DNA of 36,942 nucleotides from JBGUXS01 sp045118155. Lineage in GTDB: Bacteria; Pseudomonadota; Alphaproteobacteria; CAAHEQ01; UBA3637. Below, in pieces: positions 31,631-36,942 of the stretch. Location: positions 1 to 36,942 of the forward strand of contig JBGUXS010000070.1 in the NCBI GenBank assembly GCA_045118155.1, in the 5' to 3' direction. Each line of letters opens with the position of its first letter. Within the stretch, counting starts at the first letter, position 1. The position numbers and the translations under genes were made by a program. The notes under the pieces were generated by a model. The model had not been told where the DNA came from, did not search any database, and saw nothing but the letters and a program-made list of their open reading frames with translations.

Positions 31631-32541
31631 TAATTTCCTTTCTTTGAACGATCTTGTTTTATGGGAAATTGTGTTGAAATAGCCGCTTTTGATAAAGCCA
31701 CTTTCCCTAAGGTGTAAGTGGGATAAACCCCTTCTTTTTTCATTTCTTGTTGACGTTCGGTTTCTGTTAAATGGGCCAAAATCCCAGTTTCATAGATTAA
31801 GACGGAATCAATCCCGGCCCTAGTCGCCCCAACAATGTCGGTATGCACACTATCCCCAACCATAATGGAAGTTTTTTTATTAGCCCCAAAAATTTGACAG
31901 GCAAAGTCAAAAATTTCAGGGTAGGGTTTCCCCATCCAATAGACCTTTCCCCCCATTTGTTCATAGGCATTGGCAATGGCGCCTTGTGTGTAATAGATTT
32001 GTCCTTTTTTTGTTGCACAGATATCAGGATTGGCACAGATAAGAGGTTTCTTCAAGCGCAAACAGTCGGCCAAAATTGTTTGAGTTTCCCCATTTTCTTG
32101 AATCGGGGTCATTTTATCAGTGAGTGCCCCTAAATATACAAAATCAGCTTCGGCGAGTGTATTACGTTCATGGGGTGCCCAGGGAACAAAAAGTTCTTCA
32201 TTTCGCTGTCCATAGCAATAAAACGTGTAGTCAGATCCAAAAATGTTTTTGAAAAAGTCCTGTTTAATAAGGTGTTGCAAATAAGAACCCGAAGTAAACA
32301 TATCATCAAAATGTTTCCCAGCCCTTAATCCGAACTTGGAAAATTTTGCTTCAAGTTGTGGGGCAATTAGGGTGGAATTAGAGATAATCCCTATTTTACA
32401 CCCGTTTTGTTTTAGAGTTGCTAAGGTGTCAATAACACCTGGATAAAACTCTTCCCCATCCCATAAAACCCCCCATACATCAAATAAAAAGGTATCGTAA
32501 GTGTTTTTAAGATCCAAAATTGTATTTAATTTTAAGGGCAT
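31630..32541 (-). CDS. HAD-superfamily hydrolase, class IIA (TIGR01459-like)
   Basis: 303 aa. Phosphatase-type HAD protein. Motif 1 is FLFDVWGVLWDG; the second Asp of the common DxD is Trp-flanked (DVWGVLWDG), as in the TIGR01459 family. Motif 2 is IISNST; motif 3 Lys lies in WMGKPYPEIF; motif 4 is SIMVGDSVHTDIVGATRAG. The cap lies between motifs 2 and 3, as in class IIA (NagD-like). Substrate unknown. AGGAT lies upstream of the ATG and a promoter precedes it. Confidence 0.88.
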   Translation of the reverse strand: MPLKLNTILDLKNTYDTFLFDVWGVLWDGEEFYPGVIDTLATLKQNGCKIGIISNSTLIAPQLEAKFSKFGLRAGKHFDDMFTSGSYLQHLIKQDFFKNIFGSDYTFYCYGQRNEELFVPWAPHERNTLAEADFVYLGALTDKMTPIQENGETQTILADCLRLKKPLICANPDICATKKGQIYYTQGAIANAYEQMGGKVYWMGKPYPEIFDFACQIFGANKKTSIMVGDSVHTDIVGATRAGIDSVLIYETGILAHLTETERQQEMKKEGVYPTYTLGKVALSKAAISTQFPIKQDRSKKGN

Positions 32542-32591
32542 AATCTTTATCCTGTAAGGTTCCTCTTTCTTTAAGAATTACTGTGAATTAG

Positions 32592-32619
32592 CCTATACAT
32601 AAAAAGGGGGTATTGTCAA
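32592..32619 (-). promoter_or_regulatory. Promoter of the HAD-HIT-kdsB operon
   Basis: On minus: TTGACA (complement of 32614-32619), 16-bp spacer, TATAGG (complement of 32592-32597). The -35 is consensus, the -10 partial. Start near 32585, 44 bp ahead of the ATG. Confidence 0.55.
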
Positions 32620-32655
32620 GGAAAAGAAAAAATGCGTTTTTTTTAAAAAAAAGAC

Positions 32656-32684
32656 TTGCAAGGGTGTTTTTTTTGTGTTATAAA
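32656..32684 (+). promoter_or_regulatory. Promoter of tRNA-Asn
   Basis: TTGCAA (32656-32661), 17-bp spacer, TATAAA (32679-32684), start expected near 32691, about 6 nt before the tRNA. The -35 is the TTGCAA variant seen repeatedly in this window. Confidence 0.75.
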
Positions 32685-32696
32685 TTCTTTTGTTAT

Positions 32697-32771
32697 TCCG
32701 GTGTAGCTCAGTGGTAGAGCAATCGGCTGTTAACCGATTGGTCGTAGGTTCGAGCCCTACCGCCGGAGCCA
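32697..32771 (+). tRNA. tRNA-Asn (GTT)
   Basis: A cloverleaf with acceptor TCCGGTG/CGCCGGA, D-arm GCTC/GAGC, anticodon stem ATCGG/CCGAT around CTGTTAA (anticodon GTT), and T-loop TTCGAGC. The 3' CCA is encoded. A strong terminator follows. Confidence 0.97.
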
Positions 32772-32775
32772 TCTT

Positions 32776-32810
32776 AAATCCCTAAGATTTTCTTAGGGAT
32801 TTTTTGTTTT
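32776..32810 (+). terminator. Terminator after tRNA-Asn
   Basis: A perfect 12-bp stem (32776-32787 with 32791-32802), 3-nt loop, followed by a T-rich run to 32810. The htpG -35 begins at 32815, so this is a clean boundary. Confidence 0.92.
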
Positions 32811-32814
32811 GTAC

Positions 32815-32842
32815 TTGCAAATTATCAAACGCACCTTATATA
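32815..32842 (+). promoter_or_regulatory. Promoter of htpG
   Basis: TTGCAA (32815-32820), 16-bp spacer, TATATA (32837-32842). The start would lie near 32849 and the leader would be about 26 nt. It reads as a housekeeping sigma-70 type; no clear RpoH-type CTTGAA element with its -10 was seen. Confidence 0.5.
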
Positions 32843-32874
32843 CCTACATAGATATGATAAAAAAGGAGCTTTTT

Positions 32875-34731
32875 ATGACAAAACAAACCCACGAATTTCA
32901 GGCAGAAGTTGCCAAAGTCTTAGATATTGTGATTCATTCATTGTATTCACATTCAGAAGTTTTCTTGCGAGAGCTTATTTCAAATGCATCGGATGCATGT
33001 GATAAATTACGTTATGCCTTGTTGATGCATCCAGAACTGGCGGCCAATGCGAAAGATGGTTTTAAAATTAAACTCATCCCAGATAAAAAAGCCAAAACTT
33101 TGACCGTTTCGGATAACGGTATTGGGATGAATGAAGAAGATTTAATTAAAAATTTAGGGACAATTGCGCAATCCGGATCGGCCGAATTTTTAAAAAACTT
33201 AACTGGGGATAAGGAAAAGGATGTTGCTTTAATCGGTCAATTTGGGGTTGGGTTTTATGCGTCATTTATGGTGGCGGATAAGGTAGTGGTTAAAACCAAA
33301 AAAGCAGGGGATACTAAAGGGTACGTTTGGGAATCTGATGGGGCAGGGACTTTTAGTATTACTGAAGATGATTCTGTGCCGTTTGGAACCCAGGTTATTT
33401 TACATCTAAAAAAAGACTGTTTGGATTATTTAGAAGATGTACGCTTAAGATACTTAGTCCATCAATATTCTAACCATATTTCTTTGCCGGTTATTTTGGT
33501 GGATGGCAAAAAGGAAGAAACGATTAATGAGGCGAATGCCCTGTGGTGTCGCCCCAAAAATGAGATTACCGAGCAACAATACCGGGATTTTTATCAAAAC
33601 TTAACCCATGCGTTTGACAGCCCGTGGATGACCCTGCATTATAAGGCCGAAGGGGCGTTGGAATACACAAGCTTATTGTTTATTCCAACAAAACCGCCCT
33701 TTAATTTGTTCCAAAATGACCGAAAATCGGGTTTGAATTTATACGTCAATCGTGTGTTTATTACCGACGATATGCCTGAATTGATGCCGGCTTATTTACG
33801 GTTTATCAGTGGGGTGATTGATACCAAAGATTTACCTTTAAATGTTAGCCGTGAAATGCTTCAAAAAACACCGGTATTGGAAAAAATCAAAACGGGATTG
33901 GTGCGTAGGGTCCTTGGGGAACTGAAAAAACGGGCCGAAAATAAAGAAGATTATGCGACGTTCTGGAACAGTTTTGGTATTGTACTTAAAGAAGGACTTT
34001 ACGAACCATCTGATCATCGGGCAGATTTAGCTGACCTATGTCGTTTTTATACCACCCAAGGGGATGAACTGGTGGATTTTAAGGCCTATATTGCTAGGAT
34101 GCCTAAAAAACAAAAGAATATTTATTATTTAACGGGGACAGATTTAGAAACTCTGCGCCATCATCCGCAACTGGAAGGGTTTATCGCCCGTGGTATAGAG
34201 GTGCTGTTGTTGACAGATCCTGTGGATGAATTTTGGACGCAGACTTTCCAAGAATATGATGGCAAAAAATTGGTATCCGTGATGTATGCTAAGGATGATT
34301 TGAAAGATATCCCCTTGAAGGAAGACGAAAAGAAAGAAGAATTACAAGGTGATTTGCAGGAAGAACTTGTTAAAAAAGCTAAGGAGATTTTAACTGGGGA
34401 AGTGGCCCAAGTTCAAATGACGGGACGGTTGACGAAAAGTCCAGCCGTTTTGATTACACCCGAAGGGCAAATGAGCTTGAATCTAGAACGGATGATGAAA
34501 GCCCATGGGCAAACGATGAACTTTGCTAGTGGCCGGATTTTAGAATTAAACAAGACACACGATTTGATTAAAAAGTTGGCGGATTTAGTGAAAGCTGGCC
34601 AAAAAGAAGATGTTGTTAAGGACATTATTTGGTTGCTTTACGATCAAGCCCGAATTGCCGAAGGGGAACCCCTTAAAGATCCAGCGGCTTTTGCTGGGCG
34701 CCTGAATCATTTCTTAGAAGGGGCTTTGTGA
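32875..34731 (+). CDS. htpG: Molecular chaperone HtpG (Hsp90)
   Basis: 618 aa (E. coli 624) from the ATG at 32875, with AAAAGGAG upstream. An earlier in-frame ATG would add 22 residues that are not in the family. ATP-dependent dimeric chaperone. N-terminal GHKL ATPase: QAEVAKVLDIVIHSLYSHSEVFLRELISNASDACDKLR, DNGIGMNEEDL and GQFGVGFYASFMV. Middle domain with FDSPWMTLHYKAEG and SREMLQKTPVL; C-terminal dimerisation domain. Its end overlaps the convergent DUF502 gene by 25 bp. Confidence 0.97.
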   Translation: MTKQTHEFQAEVAKVLDIVIHSLYSHSEVFLRELISNASDACDKLRYALLMHPELAANAKDGFKIKLIPDKKAKTLTVSDNGIGMNEEDLIKNLGTIAQSGSAEFLKNLTGDKEKDVALIGQFGVGFYASFMVADKVVVKTKKAGDTKGYVWESDGAGTFSITEDDSVPFGTQVILHLKKDCLDYLEDVRLRYLVHQYSNHISLPVILVDGKKEETINEANALWCRPKNEITEQQYRDFYQNLTHAFDSPWMTLHYKAEGALEYTSLLFIPTKPPFNLFQNDRKSGLNLYVNRVFITDDMPELMPAYLRFISGVIDTKDLPLNVSREMLQKTPVLEKIKTGLVRRVLGELKKRAENKEDYATFWNSFGIVLKEGLYEPSDHRADLADLCRFYTTQGDELVDFKAYIARMPKKQKNIYYLTGTDLETLRHHPQLEGFIARGIEVLLLTDPVDEFWTQTFQEYDGKKLVSVMYAKDDLKDIPLKEDEKKEELQGDLQEELVKKAKEILTGEVAQVQMTGRLTKSPAVLITPEGQMSLNLERMMKAHGQTMNFASGRILELNKTHDLIKKLADLVKAGQKEDVVKDIIWLLYDQARIAEGEPLKDPAAFAGRLNHFLEGAL

Positions 34732-35357
34732 TGTTTTTCATTTGGCCCTACTATCCCAGTGGATAAGATCATTTTGAAAGCATCTTCAACGTTTAAGTCC
34801 AAGGGGATGGTGTCCTTTTTTGGAATAAACAAAAAGAAACCAGATGTTGGGTTGGGGGTTGTGGGAACAAATACACTGACCAAAAGATCTTTTTGCGTGG
34901 TTTGTACTTCGGGGCAAACAGGTCCCGTAATGAACGCGATTGTCCACAGCCCTTTTCGGGGGTATTCAATTAAAACAGGGGTTCTGTAAGCGCTTTCTTT
35001 ACTTGTTCCTAGCAAGGTTTCAAAAATCTTATGCAGCGCCGCATAAAGTCCTGAAACAACGGGAATATGGGCGATTAGCTTTTTCCCTAAGGATGGCAAA
35101 CGCGCCCCCAAGACGTGAATGGTCAGCATCCCAATCAGAATCAACAAGACCAATAACACAATCACCCCTAAAAAAGGAATAGGGAACGAAAAATAAGTCT
35201 GGGGATTATAAGCTTGTGGTAAAAAACGCCCCACAAAGGTATCTATATAATCCACTAATATCCAAATGATATAAAGGGTAATGGTTAAGGGGGCTGTAAC
35301 CAAAATGCCCGTGAATAAATAGTTCTTTAGACAGGTTTTTAAATCTTTCTTGGCCAT
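34707..35357 (-). CDS. DUF502 family membrane protein
   Basis: 216 aa from the ATG at 35357. Two other in-frame starts lie upstream (35369 and 35393); none has a clean ribosome-binding site, and a G8 run sits 2 nt before this one. Two membrane helices are clear: about residues 11-35 (YLFTGILVTAPLTITLYIIW) and 57-80 (IPFLGVIVLLVLLILIGMLTI). A soluble C-terminal domain follows, with the family strand SGLYAALHKIFETLL and VLIEYPRKGLWTIAFITG. The function of DUF502 proteins is unknown. It follows the ferredoxin gene, with a terminator hairpin in between. Confidence 0.88.
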   Translation of the reverse strand: MAKKDLKTCLKNYLFTGILVTAPLTITLYIIWILVDYIDTFVGRFLPQAYNPQTYFSFPIPFLGVIVLLVLLILIGMLTIHVLGARLPSLGKKLIAHIPVVSGLYAALHKIFETLLGTSKESAYRTPVLIEYPRKGLWTIAFITGPVCPEVQTTQKDLLVSVFVPTTPNPTSGFFLFIPKKDTIPLDLNVEDAFKMILSTGIVGPNEKHHKAPSKK

Positions 35358-35373
35358 AGCCCCCCCCATAAAG

Positions 35374-35399
35374 TAAAAAAGGGATAGGAACACTATCCC
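35374..35399 (-). terminator. Terminator between ferredoxin and the DUF502 gene
   Basis: On the minus strand GGGATAG and CTATCCC (35381-35387 and 35393-35399) form a perfect 7-bp stem with a 5-nt loop, followed by T6 (complement of 35375-35380). It lies 6 nt past the ferredoxin stop. The DUF502 start is only some 17 nt further, so that gene may depend on read-through or a promoter inside the ferredoxin gene. Confidence 0.8.
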
Positions 35400-35405
35400 C
35401 TTGAA

Positions 35406-35645
35406 TTATTTAGCGGCTTCCGGCCATTCTTTGGATTTTTCGGCATTGAATTGAACCCATTTTTCATCGGATTCATCGGCCGGGTGAATGGCATTGTTTG
35501 GGCATTCTGAAATGCACATACCACAATCAATGCAAGTATCCGGATCCACCACCATCATTGTATCGCCTTCATGGAAAGCCCCAACTGGGCATACATCCAC
35601 ACATGTTCTGCATAAAACACAATTATCATTCACAACTGACGGCAT
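35406..35645 (-). CDS. fdxA: Ferredoxin, 2[4Fe-4S]
   Basis: 79 aa from the ATG at 35645, with AAAGGAA upstream; a longer frame adds five residues. Two complete CxxCxxCxxxCP clusters: CVLCRTCVDVCP (about residues 9-20) and CIDCGMCISECP (about 39-50). They would bind two 4Fe-4S clusters. The C-terminal extension (DEKWVQFNAEKSKEWPEA) is the tail usual in FdxA-type bacterial ferredoxins. It transfers single electrons, but partners are not visible here. The symbol is given on similarity in length and tail. Confidence 0.87.
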   Translation of the reverse strand: MPSVVNDNCVLCRTCVDVCPVGAFHEGDTMMVVDPDTCIDCGMCISECPNNAIHPADESDEKWVQFNAEKSKEWPEAAK

Positions 35646-35682
35646 GATTTTTCCTTTCATTAAAATTTAAGTCAACGTGTTT

Positions 35683-35710
35683 AGTATAGGGGGCTTGTTT
35701 AAAAAAGCAA
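35683..35710 (-). promoter_or_regulatory. Promoter of the ferredoxin gene
   Basis: On minus: TTGCTT (complement of 35705-35710), 16-bp spacer, TATACT (complement of 35683-35688). Start expected near 35676, about 31 bp before the ATG. Confidence 0.7.
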
Positions 35711-35758
35711 GTGTTTTTTAAAAAATAAGACTATAACTTAAAAAGAGTAATGGAAAAA

Positions 35759-36007
35759 TTAATGAGCGACTAGAATAGATCTTGATTGTTTGACCGAAGT
35801 TTGAATTGCTACGGAAGTTGGAAGAGGGGGAATATCGGGCGTTTTTTCAGCTTCTTGTTTGTTCGTTACAACAGAAGATTTTTCCGGAACGGAAGGATTA
35901 GAGGTTTTGGAACCGATAACCCCAGGCAAAGCAAGTTCCATAAAAGAAGCCAGGAATCCTAGCATAAAATAAGGTAAAAGGTGCGTTTTACGTTTTTGTG
36001 GGGTCAT
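35759..36007 (-). CDS. Small hypothetical membrane-anchored or secreted protein
   Basis: 82 aa, no family recognised. A basic head (MTPQKRKTH) is followed by one hydrophobic segment (about residues 11-32, LLPYFMLGFLASFMELALPGVIG), then a Ser/Thr/Pro/Glu-rich tail with no fold evident. The tail would lie in the periplasm if the segment acts as a signal anchor. The ribosome-binding site is weak, but a near-consensus promoter precedes it, so it is probably expressed. No partner is clear from neighbours. Confidence 0.6.
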   Translation of the reverse strand: MTPQKRKTHLLPYFMLGFLASFMELALPGVIGSKTSNPSVPEKSSVVTNKQEAEKTPDIPPLPTSVAIQTSVKQSRSILVAH

Positions 36008-36018
36008 GTGTTGATAAT

Positions 36019-36031
36019 ACCCAAAATGGGT
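36019..36031. repeat. Short inverted repeat in the 5' leader of the 82-aa gene
   Basis: ACCCA and TGGGT (36019-36023 and 36027-36031) flank 3 bases, forming a hairpin 11 nt before the start codon of the 82-aa gene. It may hinder or tune translation. Confidence 0.4.
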
Positions 36032-36060
36032 TTGTTTTTTTTGAATGAATGTACTTTCTT

Positions 36061-36089
36061 ATTGTATCATGCAAGCACTATTTTGTCAA
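36061..36089 (-). promoter_or_regulatory. Promoter of the 82-aa protein gene
   Basis: On minus: TTGACA (complement of 36084-36089), 17-bp spacer, TACAAT (complement of 36061-36066). Nearly consensus; start near 36054. The gap 36008-36367 holds this promoter, an 18-bp palindrome, the ffh promoter and the ffh leader; no gene is seen in it. Confidence 0.75.
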
Positions 36090-36091
36090 GT

Positions 36092-36109
36092 GTTTTTATA
36101 TATAAAAAC
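36092..36109. repeat. 18-bp perfect palindrome between divergent promoters
   Basis: GTTTTTATA and its exact complement TATAAAAAC abut (36092-36100 and 36101-36109). It lies 2 bp from the -35 of the 82-aa gene and 31 bp from the ffh -35, a position suited to a regulator-binding site. Confidence 0.5.
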
Positions 36110-36140
36110 TTATATCAAAGTGGTGGGTGAATAAAAATAC

Positions 36141-36169
36141 TTGACAGGGGGGTAAAAAACGGGTATACT
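36141..36169 (+). promoter_or_regulatory. Promoter of ffh
   Basis: TTGACA (36141-36146), 17-bp spacer, TATACT (36164-36169). Start near 36176, which leaves a leader of about 190 nt before the ATG at 36368. Confidence 0.8.
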
Positions 36170-36175
36170 TCCCAT

Positions 36176-36367
36176 AATTTATAACAAGTTTCCAGGATAT
36201 TTTTGCGTATGTAACGCTTTAAGTTTCTAAGGAAACACACTTATCGACGAGGGTTCGTTCATAGGTGCACTTGGTGTGTTTGAAAGGTTTTTGGGGATCA
36301 GGTTTTTGTGTTTTGAAAATAGGGTGCTTGGAAAATTAGTAAATTGGAATGGGATTAAAAAGAAAAA
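36176..36367 (+). promoter_or_regulatory. Long, potentially structured leader of ffh
   Basis: Several paired elements are seen: GCGT/ACGC (36205-36208 with 36214-36217), GTTTC/GAAAC (36223-36227 with 36232-36236), a long-range AAACACAC/GTGTGTTT (36233-36240 with 36274-36281) and an inner GACGA/TCGTT (36246-36250 with 36255-36259). The second and third share bases and exclude each other. No coding frame of any length or known RNA family was recognised. The last 80 nt are G/T/A-rich and unpaired. The ribosome-binding site at ffh is weak. Confidence 0.4.
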
Positions 36368-36942
36368 ATGTTTGGTGGATTGTCGGATAAATTGATTAAA
36401 ATCTTTGATAAGCTTTCGGGACGTGGCATGATTACCGAGGCCGTCTTAGATGAAACCATGCGCGAAGTCAAAATTGCGTTGCTAGAGGCCGATGTTGCTT
36501 TACCGGTGGTCAAAGAATTTATTACATCTGTCAAAGAAAAAGCCGCTGGGCAAGAGGTTGTTAAATCCATTAAACCCGCCCAAATGGTAATTAAAATCGT
36601 GCATGATACGTTGCAGGATTTATTGGGAACCCCAAAACCATTTCAATGGCGTTCTCATCAAGTTAATCCCGTTTTAATGTTGGGGCTACAAGGGGCCGGA
36701 AAGACCACAACAACGGCGAAATTGGCCCTTACATGGAAGAAAGAAGGAAAAAAGGTGCTCATGGCGTCCTTAGATACCTATCGGCCGGCGGCGCAAGAAC
36801 AACTTCAAGTGCTCGCCGAACAACACGAAATTGATTGTGTCCCTGTTGTGCCGGGCGAAAAGCCACTTCAAATCGCAAAACGTGCATTGGAACAAGCAAA
36901 AGTGGGTTTATATGATGTGTTGTTGCTAGATACGGCGGGGCG
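36368..36942 (+). CDS. ffh: Signal recognition particle protein Ffh (5' part)
   Basis: The frame opens at ATG 36368 and runs off the right edge, giving 191 residues of about 450. Ffh binds signal sequences and the SRP RNA, and targets membrane proteins through FtsY. N domain: MFGGLSDKLIKIFDKLSGRG with ETMREVKIALLEADVALPVVK. G domain: P-loop GLQGAGKTTTTAKLA (about 112-126), DTYRPAAQEQL, and DTAG at the cut edge. The partner RNA gene is at 13072. No stop is seen in the visible part. Confidence 0.97.
   Translation, partial: MFGGLSDKLIKIFDKLSGRGMITEAVLDETMREVKIALLEADVALPVVKEFITSVKEKAAGQEVVKSIKPAQMVIKIVHDTLQDLLGTPKPFQWRSHQVNPVLMLGLQGAGKTTTTAKLALTWKKEGKKVLMASLDTYRPAAQEQLQVLAEQHEIDCVPVVPGEKPLQIAKRALEQAKVGLYDVLLLDTAG

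Noticed and set aside
1..36942. CRISPR arrays, insertion sequences, integrases or prophage genes
   Set aside because: No regularly spaced direct repeats, transposase or integrase motifs were seen.

Overview
The window looks like the chromosome of an uncultured, host-associated-type alphaproteobacterium with a compact, fairly AT-rich genome. The alphaproteobacterial signature is strong: GapR (DUF2312), a DUF4167 protein, a DUF6468/FliM-like pair, a TIGR01459-type HAD hydrolase, the small SRP RNA directly upstream of dnaX, and an alphaproteobacterial-style HIT protein. KdsB, LpoA and DolP homologues and O-antigen-type glucosyltransferases indicate a Gram-negative envelope with lipopolysaccharide. 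Almost every base is coding, intergenic gaps are short, and six of the seven convergent protein-gene junctions overlap. No transposase, CRISPR array, rRNA or integrase was seen. Placement below class level (for example a Holosporales-like or gut RF32-like lineage) is only a guess.

Layout. 1-5312 (+): tail of an unidentified gene, gapR, then DUF4167-rho-tatD-lon. 5315-9526: an envelope/ribosome block resembling the E. coli rsmI/lpoA/yraN/dolP neighbourhood (rsmI-yraN-dolP on minus, lpoA divergent on plus), then hemW on minus. 9587-11049 (+): hpf-ptsN-dut, sharing a terminator with tRNA-His (minus). 11267-13001: an accessory island with a 13-residue-repeat protein (DUF6150-like), a PD-(D/E)XK nuclease-like protein and a divergent XRE regulator around a 14-bp inverted-repeat operator. 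13038-14886 (+): SRP RNA and dnaX, the latter with two candidate frameshift sites. 14840-19801: a surface-glycan cluster with two GtrII-like membrane proteins (minus), an aldose-epimerase-like protein lacking all three catalytic residues, and a DPM1/GtrB-type glycosyltransferase (plus). 19812-21209: cysS. 21201-26801 (minus): DUF6468 and a shortened FliM-like protein, CorC/HlyC, aroK, atpC-atpD, rpmA-rplU. 26982-28931: a 63-aa orphan, then accC-accB on minus. 29085-30470 (+): greA-trxB. 30460-32541 (minus): kdsB, HIT, HAD. 32697-34731 (+): tRNA-Asn and htpG. 34707-36007 (minus): DUF502 protein, ferredoxin and an 82-aa membrane-anchored orphan. 36141-end (+): promoter, long structured leader and the N-terminal part of ffh.

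How it works together. Most genes are core information processing (Rho, DnaX, CysS, GreA, L21/L27, SRP RNA and Ffh), proteostasis (Lon, HtpG), energy and lipid supply (AtpD/C, AccB/C) and envelope building (KdsB, LpoA, DolP, Gtr proteins). The parts most worth follow-up are the XRE/nuclease/repeat-protein island, the tandem slippery sites in dnaX, the degenerate epimerase-like protein, the FliM/DUF6468 pair as a possible flagellar relic, and the ffh leader. Promoters are readable by eye and often carry TTGCAA or TTGCTT preceded by C, rather than TTGACA, at the -35 position.
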